From: Butyrivibrio sp. LC3010
GTDB taxonomy: Bacteria; Bacillota; Clostridia; Lachnospirales; Lachnospiraceae
Assembly (NCBI RefSeq): GCF_000424385.1
Contig: NZ_AUJU01000024.1
Location: forward strand, 1 to 64,000
Reading direction: 5' to 3'
DNA length: 64,000 bases
The notes beneath the pieces were generated by a model. That model saw nothing but the letters and a program-made list of their open reading frames with translations. It was not told the origin of the DNA and made no database searches. Of this stretch, positions 44,189-52,855 are shown piece by piece. The translations under genes and the position numbers were made by a program. Numbering within the stretch: the stretch's first letter is position 1; each line of letters opens with the position of its first letter.

Positions 44189-44479
44189 GAACTTCAGAAA
44201 TAGAAAAGATTGCACACAAATTAAAAATGCAAGTAACTTTCAAAAATCAGCCTTTTTTATGTAAATTAATTCATCTATTTACAACACGAAATGTATCTGC
44301 TATAGTTTCTTCTTGTGTGCCATATGATATGACTACGAGGACGTTAGTAAGTATTTTGTGAGTCTTTTTTAAGGATTACAGCTTCGAAATCAGATTTAGT
44401 GGTACATGGCAGAATAAATTGATGATTTACTAGTTTGAAGGATATGATTATCCTGACAAAATATGAGGTGACAGCAAAT
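44189..44479. other. Short gene-free stretch
   Basis: AT-rich intergenic DNA lies between budA and the 108-residue protein. No hairpin terminator, recognisable gene or strong promoter was seen. Confidence 0.4.
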
Positions 44480-44803
44480 ATGGTAGACAGGGAGAATCTA
44501 ATAAACGCACTCGCAGCATCAATGGGAGTGGTACAATTTGATGAAACAAAGTACACGGCATCAAGATATGATCCAAAGACAGGTACGCTATATTGTAACG
44601 GTATGGCTATATCAAAAGTTACAGCAGATAAGGCAGTAAGATATTTTGAATCTGTTGAGAAGAAATTCAACTCTGATGATCCTGACGGACGAGAGTTAAA
44701 AATGATTTATAGATGTGCTATAGAAGCAATCAAGATGATGCAGACAGAAAAGGTTAAAAAACTATTCAGCGGAGACGCTAAAGAATTTGCTAAAAATAAA
44801 TAA
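44480..44803 (+). CDS. Small hypothetical protein
   Basis: From the preferred ATG at 44480 (GAGGTGA 8 bases upstream) the product has 107 residues: MVDRENLINALAASMGVVQFDETKY and so on. It is mostly hydrophilic, with predicted helices and a Lys-rich C terminus (MMQTEKVKKLFSGDAKEFAKNK). No signal peptide, cysteine pair or known motif is seen. An extended start at 44444 or 44435 is possible. A strong terminator follows directly (44813-44850), supporting a real monocistronic gene. Confidence 0.6.
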   Translation: MVDRENLINALAASMGVVQFDETKYTASRYDPKTGTLYCNGMAISKVTADKAVRYFESVEKKFNSDDPDGRELKMIYRCAIEAIKMMQTEKVKKLFSGDAKEFAKNK

Positions 44804-44812
44804 ATTCATTTT

Positions 44813-44850
44813 AAAAGAGGTTCCGGAGTTAAATATCCGGAACCTCTTTT
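44813..44850 (+). terminator. Terminator after the small hypothetical gene
   Basis: A perfect 15-bp stem (44813-44827 with 44836-44850) has an 8-base loop; its 3' arm ends in TTTT. Confidence 0.88.
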
Positions 44851-44981
44851 GACTAGTGTAGCTGTCATTAAATGTACTGACAGCGCTGTTAATTGCATTA
44901 TCTGCATACTTATTATTAAGTTTCCTCCCGAAGAGATAAATGATATAATAAACCTTTGCGATATTTTGGAGGTTATTATTT

Positions 44982-46349
44982 ATGAATGAAGAAAAAAGGG
45001 AGAGTTTTGGATCCCGGCTTGGATTTATTCTGGTTAGTGCAGGATGCGCAATCGGAATAGGTAATGTGTGGAAATTTCCGTATGTGGCAGGGCAGAATGG
45101 CGGTGGAGTTTTCGTATTATTTTATTTACTGTTCCTGATAATAATGGGGATTCCGGTAATGACTATGGAGCTTGCAATGGGGAGACGAAGCGGGCTTACG
45201 ATGGTCAGAGGGTATGAAAAACTTGAGAAAGCAGGACAAAAGTGGCATCTTCACGGATGGATATGTCTTGCCGGATGTTATATTTTAATGATGTATTACA
45301 CTACGGTTTCAGGTTGGATGATGGATTATTTTGCCAGATTTGCAACAGGAAAGTTTATTACCAGGGAATCTGTAGTGGATGTATCGGCAGTTTTTGACTA
45401 CCTTTTAGCTGATCCGATTGAAATGGGACTATTTACCGTACTTACGGTTTTGATAGGATTTTGTGTTTTAAGCTTTGGTGTTAAAAATGGTCTTGAAAAA
45501 GCCAATAAATTTATGATGATAGGACTATTGCTGCTTCTGGGCGTACTTGCAATAAACAGCTTAAGGCTTGAAGGCGGTATGGAAGGACTTAAGTTTTTTC
45601 TTTATCCAAATTGGGAAAGAGCAATGGAAGTCGGGCTTGCAAAGGTAATCTCTTCTGCTATGAATCAGGCCTTTTTCACGCTTAGTATAGGAATGGGATC
45701 GATAGAAGTTTTCGGAAGTTACATGGATAGAGAAAAAAGACTGATAGGTGAAGCCATCACCATAGCAACGCTTGATACATTAGTTGCTATCATGTCCGGA
45801 ATAATTATTTTTCCTGCCTGCTTTGCATATGGAGTTGAACCGGCGCAGGGACCGTCACTTATTTTTGCCACACTTCCTGAGATCTTTATCAATATGCCGC
45901 TTGGAAGATTCTGGGGAACACTCTTTTTCGTACTTATGACATTTGCCAGTTTTTCAACAGTTACAGCTGTATTTGAAAATATAGTAATAAGTGTAGTTGA
46001 TATTTTGGGAATAAAAAGAGTGACATCTATTGTGGTGAACTGCATTTTTCTTTTGATTACATCAATTCCCTGCGTACTTGGGTTTAATGTGATAAAAGAT
46101 GTAACATTCATTGGCGGCAGAAATGTGCTGGATTTCGAGGATTTTCTAGTTAGTAATCTTATTCTTCCAACAGGTGCGCTTATAATTTTGTTATTCTGCG
46201 TGACCAGGTTCGGATGGGGATTCGATAATTACCTGGAAGAGGTTAATACGGGTGAGGGCATGAAAATGCCTGCTTCACTAAAGCATTTTTACAGAATAGT
46301 TCTTCCTATATTAATTGTTATAATTATAATAAATGGTCTTAAGGCGTAA
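44982..46349 (+). CDS. Neurotransmitter:sodium symporter family (NSS) transporter
   Basis: The 455-residue membrane protein has about 11 helices. The first is the NSS signature SRLGFILVSAGCAIGIGNVWKFPYVAGQNGGGVFVLFYL (residues ~8-47), whose unwound centre binds Na+ and the substrate amine. A second conserved segment, NQAFFTLSIGMGSIEVFGSYM, lies near helix 6. Bacterial NSS proteins import amino acids such as tryptophan, tyrosine or leucine with sodium. The start follows TTTTGGAGG. The gene is monocistronic with a terminator at 46362-46405. Confidence 0.93.
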   Translation: MNEEKRESFGSRLGFILVSAGCAIGIGNVWKFPYVAGQNGGGVFVLFYLLFLIIMGIPVMTMELAMGRRSGLTMVRGYEKLEKAGQKWHLHGWICLAGCYILMMYYTTVSGWMMDYFARFATGKFITRESVVDVSAVFDYLLADPIEMGLFTVLTVLIGFCVLSFGVKNGLEKANKFMMIGLLLLLGVLAINSLRLEGGMEGLKFFLYPNWERAMEVGLAKVISSAMNQAFFTLSIGMGSIEVFGSYMDREKRLIGEAITIATLDTLVAIMSGIIIFPACFAYGVEPAQGPSLIFATLPEIFINMPLGRFWGTLFFVLMTFASFSTVTAVFENIVISVVDILGIKRVTSIVVNCIFLLITSIPCVLGFNVIKDVTFIGGRNVLDFEDFLVSNLILPTGALIILLFCVTRFGWGFDNYLEEVNTGEGMKMPASLKHFYRIVLPILIVIIIINGLKA

Positions 46350-46361
46350 AAAAACTCAAGG

Positions 46362-46405
46362 GGACGTATCAGAATGGTGAGTAAATCATTCGATATGTCC
46401 TTTTT
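46362..46405 (+). terminator. Terminator after the NSS transporter
   Basis: A GGACGTATC/GATATGTCC stem (46362-46370 with 46392-46400, one G-T pair) has an inner GAATG/CATTC stem and is followed by TTTTT. Confidence 0.82.
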
Positions 46406-46488
46406 AAATGTTTATGATTAGTTAATAGATTAATTTTGAGACTGAGGGGTAAAATAGTTTTATAAAATTAAGTGTCTGAGGGGGCATT

Positions 46489-48321
46489 ATGCGAAAACTG
46501 AGTAAAAAGGGTAACATGAATGACAGAATTGATACTGTTCTGCGTAAAGTCAGGGGAAGGATGACATCCTATCCACCGGGTATGTGTCCTCTTACGCTTT
46601 ACAGATCGATACTTCAGATATCCATGAACCAGTCCTGCGGAAAATGTGTGCCCTGCAGGGATGGCCTTGTTGAGGTATATGACCTTTTAAATCAGATAAT
46701 AAACGGTGATGCGACATTTGCAACTTTAGACGAAATTGAAGATAAGTGCAAAATGATCGCGGAGACATCCGACTGCGCGGTAGGTGTTGTCGGTGCAAAT
46801 ATGATTCTTGAGTCACTTTCGGAATTTGAGGATGAGTACAGGAGTCATATTGAGAGAAGAAGATGTATTGAAAACACAAGTCAGACTATTCCCTGTGTGA
46901 CTTTGTGCCCTGCCCATGTGGACGTGCCGGGGTATATTGCCATGATTAAGGAAGAGGATTACGAGGGAGCCATCAAGGTGATCCGTGACAGGAATCCTCT
47001 GCCAACAGCCTGCGCAATGATCTGTGAACATCCATGTGAGAGGAAATGTCGCAGATCGCTCATCGATGATCCCATTAATATAAGAGGTTTAAAAAAATAT
47101 GCGGTAGACAGCGTAGCAGCAGATAAAGTTCCCACACCTGAGCCGGGTGCAGCTACAGGCAAAACAATCGGAATTGTCGGTGGTGGACCTTCGGGACTTA
47201 CTGCGGCTTATTTTTTGTCGCTAATGGGTCATGAAGTGCATATATATGAGGAGCACGAAAAGCTCGGTGGAATGCTCAGATATGGAATTCCTGAGTACAG
47301 ACTTCCCAAGGAGAGGCTCGATCAGGATATAAATGCGATTATAAATGCTGGAAATATCAAGGTTTCCAATAATACTAAAATTGGAAAGGATATTTCATTT
47401 GAAGAACTAAGAGAGAGGCATGACGCTTTATACATAGGTATCGGAGCACAGATTGGAAACAGGATGCCTGTGGACGGGGCTGATGCCGAGAATGTGATCC
47501 CGGCTGCTGATTTTTTACAGAAGGTGGCATTGGGAGAAAAGATAGATCTTACAGGGAAAAAGGTTGTTCTTATCGGTGGCGGAAACGTGGCCATGGATGC
47601 TGCCCGAACCGCAGCGCGTCTTAATGCTGAAAGCATACACGTTTTTACAAGAAAAAGAGATGACTATACAGCCCTTCAAAGTGAGATTGAAGCTGCAATG
47701 CAGGAAGGAGTGCGGTTTAGAACGCTGCTTAGCTTCTTGAATATAGAAGCAGATAAAGAGACAAATCAGGTCAAAGCGGTATGGCTCCAGCCTGAGATAG
47801 TGGCAGAGTATGATAATTTGGGGATGATGACTACAGAACATTCGAGTAATTATCCTTACCGCTTTTTGTGCGATTATCTGATACTTGGAGTAGGACAGAG
47901 AAGTGATGCAGAGTGCTTCGAGAAGGCTGGCATACCTGTTGAAAGAGGAAGGCTAAAGGCCGATGAAATGTGCATGATAAAGGATACGCCCGGAGTCTTT
48001 TCAGGCGGAGACTGCGTCACAGGCCCATCTACTGCAATAAATGCCATTGCGGCAGGACAGGTGGCGGCATTCAACATAGATGAATATCTTGGATATCATC
48101 ACACGGTAAGACTGGAAGCAAGTATTCCTCCTGCTTTGCCGAATCCATGTATACCAACAGGCCGGGCAGAGATTGAGGAGAAGGATCCCTTTGAGAGGCG
48201 GGAGAATTTTGATCATGTGGAGCTTCCTATGACCTGTGAAGAGGCTATGCGTGAGTCAGGAAGATGCCTTAGATGCGATCACTACGGCTGCGGCGCTATG
48301 GAAGGAGGCAGGGGAGAATGA
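46489..48321 (+). CDS. NuoF-C-terminal-like [4Fe-4S] domain fused to a GltD-type flavin oxidoreductase
   Basis: The 610-residue protein starts after GAGGGGG. Residues ~30-122 match the C-terminal [4Fe-4S] domain of NuoF/HydB subunits (Cys50, Cys53, Cys56 and Cys96), but the NADH/FMN-binding part of NuoF is absent. From ~130 it is a GltD-like protein: an N-terminal Cys-rich double-cluster domain (VTLCPAHVDVPGYI, then CAMICEHPCERKCRR), an FAD motif GIVGGGPSGLTAAY near 227, an NAD(P) motif VVLIGGGNVAMDAARTAA near 365 and the terminal SGGDCVTGPSTAINAIAAG. It overlaps the formate dehydrogenase gene by 4 bases (ATGA). It probably passes electrons between NAD(P)H and that subunit. Confidence 0.88.
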   Translation: MRKLSKKGNMNDRIDTVLRKVRGRMTSYPPGMCPLTLYRSILQISMNQSCGKCVPCRDGLVEVYDLLNQIINGDATFATLDEIEDKCKMIAETSDCAVGVVGANMILESLSEFEDEYRSHIERRRCIENTSQTIPCVTLCPAHVDVPGYIAMIKEEDYEGAIKVIRDRNPLPTACAMICEHPCERKCRRSLIDDPINIRGLKKYAVDSVAADKVPTPEPGAATGKTIGIVGGGPSGLTAAYFLSLMGHEVHIYEEHEKLGGMLRYGIPEYRLPKERLDQDINAIINAGNIKVSNNTKIGKDISFEELRERHDALYIGIGAQIGNRMPVDGADAENVIPAADFLQKVALGEKIDLTGKKVVLIGGGNVAMDAARTAARLNAESIHVFTRKRDDYTALQSEIEAAMQEGVRFRTLLSFLNIEADKETNQVKAVWLQPEIVAEYDNLGMMTTEHSSNYPYRFLCDYLILGVGQRSDAECFEKAGIPVERGRLKADEMCMIKDTPGVFSGGDCVTGPSTAINAIAAGQVAAFNIDEYLGYHHTVRLEASIPPALPNPCIPTGRAEIEEKDPFERRENFDHVELPMTCEEAMRESGRCLRCDHYGCGAMEGGRGE

Positions 48322-51017
48322 TTAGTCTTATTATCAACGGGCAGACATGCCGGACTAAAGAAGGACGAACAATTCTGGAAGCTGCCGGAGAAAATGGTTT
48401 TCATATTCCTACCTTATGTTACCTGAAAGGGATAAATGGCATAGGGTCATGTCGTATGTGTGTGGTTGAAGTGGAGGGGTACGAGAGACTTCTTGCTGCC
48501 TGCAACACCAGAGTCAGGGAAGGGATGGTCATCACCACGGATTCACCCAAGCTGACAGACTACAGAAGGAGAATGCTAAAGCTTCTTCTTTCCAATCACA
48601 ATCTTGATTGTATGAGCTGCGCTGCCAATGGAAAATGTGAGCTGCAGAAGTTGTGTAATGAATACGGAGTAGAGCGGGCTGATCACGAAGGAAGTCGCGT
48701 GAACATAGAAAAGAAGCTCCCTTACATGGATACCAATCCTTACATCAGTTACGATCCCAGTAAATGCATTCATTGTCAGAGATGTATCAGCATATGCCAC
48801 AGAATCGCCTGCAATGGATCAATTAAGAGCGGAAGACTTGGTAATTACCATATTGTTGAAGCTCCCTTTGGAGATGATTACAAATATACCGGATGTGAGA
48901 GCTGTGGCAATTGTGCATCGGTATGCCCAACCGGAGCTTTGATCCTGAAAAGAGAAAAAGACTACAGGGAGTGGGAGGTAAAAAAGGTACTGACTACCTG
49001 TCCTCACTGCGCAACAGGATGCCAGTTATACCTTGTGGTTAAGGATAACAGGATAGTAAATGTGGAATCTGCGGACGGCTCTGCTAATCATAAGAGACTT
49101 TGTGTTAAGGGAAGAAATGCAAGCTTCGATTTTGCTCAAGCTGAAGATCGTTTGAAAAAGCCACTGATTAAAGACAAAAATACCGGAAGTTTTAGAGAAG
49201 TAAGCTGGGATGAGGCTATTTCTTATACTGCCAGGCGTTTCATGGAAATACGGGATAAGTATGGAAGTGAGAGCCTTGCCGGTTTTGCCTGCTCCAGATC
49301 TACAAATGAAGATGTATATATGCTTCAGAAGATGGTGAGGTGCTGCTTTGGTACTAACACCACGGATAATTGCGCAAGAGTCTGCCATTCAGCATCAGTT
49401 ACAGGCCTTGCCAAGACTCTGGGGTCGGGCGCCATGACTAATCCCATCCATGATATAACCCACGATGTGGATGTTATTATGCTGGTGGGTTCTAATCCTG
49501 AGGAGGCGCACCCTGTTGTGGGAATGCAGATAAGGCAGGCGGTAAAGCGCGGAACGAAGCTCATTGTGGTAGATCCAAGAGAAATAGGACTTGCCAGACA
49601 GGCTGACATTCATATAAAGCTCCGACCGGGAACAAACGTTGCATTTGCCAATGGAATGATGAATGTAATGATAAATGAAGACCTCATAGATCATGATTAC
49701 ATAGATAAAAATGTGGAAGGTTTCGAAGAACTGAAAGCTCTTGTAATGAAATATACACCGGAAAAGGTTGCAGAGATTTGTCACATTGATAAGGATATGC
49801 TCATCGAGGCTGCCAGAATGTATGCCACTGCCGGGAAGGCACCTATAATCTACTGTCTGGGAGTGACCGAACATTCAACAGGGACAGAAGGTGTTATGAG
49901 CATGTCGAACATGGCGGTTCTGTGCGGAAAAATCGGACGCGAGGGATGCGGTGTTAATCCTCTGCGTGGTCAGAACAATGTACAGGGTGCCTGTGATATG
50001 GGAGCCATGTCCACAGATTATCCGGGATATCAGAAGGTCGATAATGAACAGGCCCGCCTGAAATTTGAAAAGGCCTGGGGAGTAAGTCTCAATCCTAATC
50101 AGGGACTTCGTGCAACAGAGGTTTTCCCTGCTGCAATTGAAGGAAAAATAAAAGGTTTATTCATATGTGGCGAGGATCCGATGGTTTCTGACCCTGATAC
50201 CACGCATATTATTAAAGCTCTTGAGAGTATGGAGTTTATTGTTGTTCAGGATCTTTTTATGACAAAAACGGCAAGGTATGCGGATGTAATATTGCCGGCT
50301 AAAAGCTTTGCAGAAAAGGAAGGAACTTTTACAAACACAGAAAGAAGAATACAAAGAGTAAGGAAGGCTGTCACTTTGGAAGGAGAAATGAGGGCTGATA
50401 CTGATATCATAATCGACCTTATGAACGCCATGGGTTACAAGCAGCCATACCTTACGCCCTCTCAGATAATGGATGAGATTGCAGAGCTAACCCCCAGTTA
50501 CCACGGAGTAAGCTATGAACGGCTGGATGCGGGTGAGAATCTTCAATGGCCTTGCCCTGAAAAAGATCATCCGGGTACGCCAATTATGCATGTGGGACAT
50601 CCTGTGCGTGGAAAGGCGTTGTTATATCCTGCGGAATTTAAGGGAGCCAAGGAACTTCCTGACGAGGAGTATCCGTTCATTCTTATGACTGGACGAATTC
50701 TTTATCATTATAATGCGTTCAGTATGACTTCCCGTTCAAAGGGTCTTATGGAAATAGAGGGAGAGGGCTATATTGAACTAAATTATAAGGATGCTGATAA
50801 GCTTGGAGTTAAAAACGGAGACATGGTAGCTGTAAGCAGCAGGAGAGGAACGATTGAAGCGAAGGCGAGAGTAGGAAGAAAAGTATCACAGGGTGAAACC
50901 TGGATGCCTTTCCATTTCCCGGATTCTCCTGTAAATATGATAACCAATGCAGCTCTTGACGAGTACGCAAGGATTCCGGAGTACAAGGTATGCGCAGTTA
51001 AGCTGGAGAAGAGATGA
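48318..51017 (+). CDS. fdhA: Formate dehydrogenase large subunit, NuoG-like N terminus, cysteine type
   Basis: The 899-residue enzyme starts at 48318. It has a [2Fe-2S] domain (Cys34, 45, 48 and 62), a His-Cys [4Fe-4S] site (His94, Cys98, 101 and 107) and two ferredoxin-type clusters (Cys150/153/156/160 and 193/196/199/203). The molybdopterin enzyme proper follows, with its own [4Fe-4S] motif (Cys228, 231, 235 and 262). NCARVCHSASV puts Cys356 where E. coli FdhF has selenocysteine (CARVUHG), so this is a cysteine form. It oxidises formate or reduces CO2 using Mo or W bis-MGD. The C-terminal MopB domain (~770-895) is complete. Its partner is the overlapping flavoprotein gene. Confidence 0.93.
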   Translation: MISLIINGQTCRTKEGRTILEAAGENGFHIPTLCYLKGINGIGSCRMCVVEVEGYERLLAACNTRVREGMVITTDSPKLTDYRRRMLKLLLSNHNLDCMSCAANGKCELQKLCNEYGVERADHEGSRVNIEKKLPYMDTNPYISYDPSKCIHCQRCISICHRIACNGSIKSGRLGNYHIVEAPFGDDYKYTGCESCGNCASVCPTGALILKREKDYREWEVKKVLTTCPHCATGCQLYLVVKDNRIVNVESADGSANHKRLCVKGRNASFDFAQAEDRLKKPLIKDKNTGSFREVSWDEAISYTARRFMEIRDKYGSESLAGFACSRSTNEDVYMLQKMVRCCFGTNTTDNCARVCHSASVTGLAKTLGSGAMTNPIHDITHDVDVIMLVGSNPEEAHPVVGMQIRQAVKRGTKLIVVDPREIGLARQADIHIKLRPGTNVAFANGMMNVMINEDLIDHDYIDKNVEGFEELKALVMKYTPEKVAEICHIDKDMLIEAARMYATAGKAPIIYCLGVTEHSTGTEGVMSMSNMAVLCGKIGREGCGVNPLRGQNNVQGACDMGAMSTDYPGYQKVDNEQARLKFEKAWGVSLNPNQGLRATEVFPAAIEGKIKGLFICGEDPMVSDPDTTHIIKALESMEFIVVQDLFMTKTARYADVILPAKSFAEKEGTFTNTERRIQRVRKAVTLEGEMRADTDIIIDLMNAMGYKQPYLTPSQIMDEIAELTPSYHGVSYERLDAGENLQWPCPEKDHPGTPIMHVGHPVRGKALLYPAEFKGAKELPDEEYPFILMTGRILYHYNAFSMTSRSKGLMEIEGEGYIELNYKDADKLGVKNGDMVAVSSRRGTIEAKARVGRKVSQGETWMPFHFPDSPVNMITNAALDEYARIPEYKVCAVKLEKR

Positions 51018-51053
51018 GCATAATCTGATAATGACAGAAAGTAGGCTGCATAT

Positions 51054-51683
51054 TTATTTTTCATTAGGAAAAATATGCAAAATCTGCTCATAGTCCTCAG
51101 GAGTATTGCAGTTTAGCAGTTCGTAAGGATTACCATGAAAATCGTAATACTGGCAATCAAGTCTTTCAAGGAGGGCTCTGATTGCTAGTTTTTTATTGTC
51201 TATAAGCTCTTTGCACAAATCTGCATGGGAGGTGTTATAAACACCGATAAGAGGCTCAGGGTGACCATTATATGTCAAAACGGTGGCATCGGGATTATTG
51301 TCCAGATGTGCAGCAAGTAGCATGTTTAAGGTATCTTCTGAGAGAAGGGGTATATCAACACTCATAACCAGGGCGCAGCTATGTTTGCATTTGAGGAAAC
51401 AGGAATATAGCCCACCCATTGGACCAAGGTCCGGGATAAGGTCAGAAACCTGACTGACGTATGGACTCTGGTGGGGGTCAGCAAGGGAATCTGAGCCGGG
51501 CGGTGTCAAGGCGTTAGCAGAGTGGAAACTTTTTCCAGATACAATGATGTCATCGCATCCAAGGTTTTCAAGTTTCTCTATCTGAATTTCAAGCAGAATC
51601 CTCCCGCCAAGGAGGAGCTTTGACTTATCAGTTTTCATGCGGCTGCTTTTGCCGCCTGCAAGTATTATTCCGCTGAAATTCAT
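51054..51683 (-). CDS. mobA: Molybdenum cofactor guanylyltransferase
   Basis: The 209-residue nucleotidyltransferase attaches GMP to molybdopterin, giving the guanine dinucleotide cofactor used by formate dehydrogenase. Seen are the N-terminal GTP-binding motif GIILAGGKSSRMKTDKSKLLLGG (5-27), GPMGGLYSCFLKC near 86, and MSVDIPLLSED near 105, equivalent to the metal-binding DxP region. Its start overlaps the stop of the preceding anchored-protein gene by 4 bases. The gene converges on fdhA with only 36 bases between stops, which fits service to that enzyme. Confidence 0.9.
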   Translation of the reverse strand: MNFSGIILAGGKSSRMKTDKSKLLLGGRILLEIQIEKLENLGCDDIIVSGKSFHSANALTPPGSDSLADPHQSPYVSQVSDLIPDLGPMGGLYSCFLKCKHSCALVMSVDIPLLSEDTLNMLLAAHLDNNPDATVLTYNGHPEPLIGVYNTSHADLCKELIDNKKLAIRALLERLDCQYYDFHGNPYELLNCNTPEDYEQILHIFPNEK

Positions 51684-52147
51684 TTTTTTAACTCTATCCT
51701 CGCAACATCCTTAACCTGGCGTTTAGAATTACTGTCACCAAAAACAACCAGTTTGATTTTTAATGCACCTGCATCATCTGTAGAACTTGTAAGATATGCG
51801 ACTCCGTCTGAAGAAATCTCAGCTGCTGTTAATTCAGCAGAGTATTCATCAGTGGAAACGATTTTTGCCACAGAAAAATCATCTAACGTAATATCAGCAA
51901 GATTAAGGACGCTAAGAAGCGTCACTCCGGTATCTGATATTACGTTTTCTTTGCCTTTTCCGTTAATGGTTGTGCCCTGAACATCAACGGCCGGAGCCTT
52001 AAACGGGTCTACCGAAATATCTTTTCCTTCATATGTAATGGTAAGAGTTCCGGGGGCGGACGCAGTTCGACTGGGCAGATAAATGACTGTGAAAACTGTA
52101 GTTATTAGCAAAAGTACAATGACGATAATGAGATTACTTTTTTTCAT
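51680..52147 (-). CDS. Small membrane-anchored protein of unknown function in the mobA operon
   Basis: The 155-residue protein has an N-terminal anchor helix (MKKSNLIIVIVLLLITTVFTVIYL). An extracytoplasmic beta-rich domain of about 120 residues follows (TLTITYEGKDISV, TGVTLLSVLNLA, VSTDEYSAELTAAEI, IKLVVFGDSNSKRQVKDVARIEL). The layout faintly resembles a small molybdopterin-binding sulfite-oxidase-like fold or a DUF4430-like domain, but no cofactor Cys is present and neither assignment is firm. ATGA overlaps at both ends (with the ECF S-component upstream and mobA downstream) show a tightly coupled operon. Confidence 0.6.
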   Translation of the reverse strand: MKKSNLIIVIVLLLITTVFTVIYLPSRTASAPGTLTITYEGKDISVDPFKAPAVDVQGTTINGKGKENVISDTGVTLLSVLNLADITLDDFSVAKIVSTDEYSAELTAAEISSDGVAYLTSSTDDAGALKIKLVVFGDSNSKRQVKDVARIELKK

Positions 52148-52698
52148 TGGATTTCCTTTTCTGATAATATGACAGGTTTAAGGCGTTTCACCAGCTGGGC
52201 AGCCAGAAGTCCGCAGATGGAGCCGCTTGTACCTGAAACACATGCATATAATATAAGTACAATTCCGGTCAGCCGGAATACCAGGAAATTGGCGGTCAGA
52301 CTTGCAGTGATTGAAGCTGCGATGGATGAAATCATGATGCTCAAAGACATATCTTTTGCAGTTTTTCTCGTGATAAAAAGGACCATATCGACTGTAAGCC
52401 CCGGCAGAATATATCCCACAGGCGCCAGTAGTCCCATGCTTCCTGTCATCCCAAAGCATAGTGCCAAAACGCTTTGCACTATCGCCATGAGGGTTCCGCA
52501 GCCAAAAGCAGGTATCATGGATGCGGCAATAATAAGGAACATAAGAGAACAACTGGTGGCGATACCACCCGGTATATGCAGGAACTCTGTGATCACATTG
52601 GCTGCCGGCGATATGAGTTTTTTGGCAAATAGACCAAGATCGCAGCATAGCGCCATAAAAATATAGACTCTCAGTTTTGACCGGATTTCTGTTTTCAT
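52144..52698 (-). CDS. ECF transporter S-component-like membrane protein in the mobA operon
   Basis: The 184-residue protein has about six hydrophobic segments. Its sequence MALCCDLGLFAKKLISPAANVITEFLHIPGGIATSCSLMFLIIAAS and VLALCFGMTGSMGLLAPVGYILPGLTVDMVLFI has the pattern of ECF S-components: short loops and glycine-rich cavity positions in helices 1, 4 and 5. The start has AAGGAG upstream. It is the first gene of the operon leading to mobA. No EcfA ATPase or EcfT is adjacent, so a shared energy module is implied. The substrate is unknown; context hints at something linked to molybdopterin-enzyme maturation. Confidence 0.72.
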   Translation of the reverse strand: MKTEIRSKLRVYIFMALCCDLGLFAKKLISPAANVITEFLHIPGGIATSCSLMFLIIAASMIPAFGCGTLMAIVQSVLALCFGMTGSMGLLAPVGYILPGLTVDMVLFITRKTAKDMSLSIMISSIAASITASLTANFLVFRLTGIVLILYACVSGTSGSICGLLAAQLVKRLKPVILSEKEIQ

Positions 52699-52855
52699 AA
52701 GCGTAACTCCTTATGTCATTTGGACCTGCAAAAAACGGTAAAACAGAATATTTTCTATAACATATTATATCAGTCATTTATATTATTGTCCTTTTTCATT
52801 TTGTGTTTCATATAATCTATGACCTGATATTAGGTTAGCTTGAGAATGAAAGTAT

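Noticed and set aside
49340..49420. Possible selenocysteine codon in formate dehydrogenase
   Set aside because: The active-site codon is a normal Cys codon (CARVCHS) and the frame has no in-frame TGA, so no SECIS element is needed.
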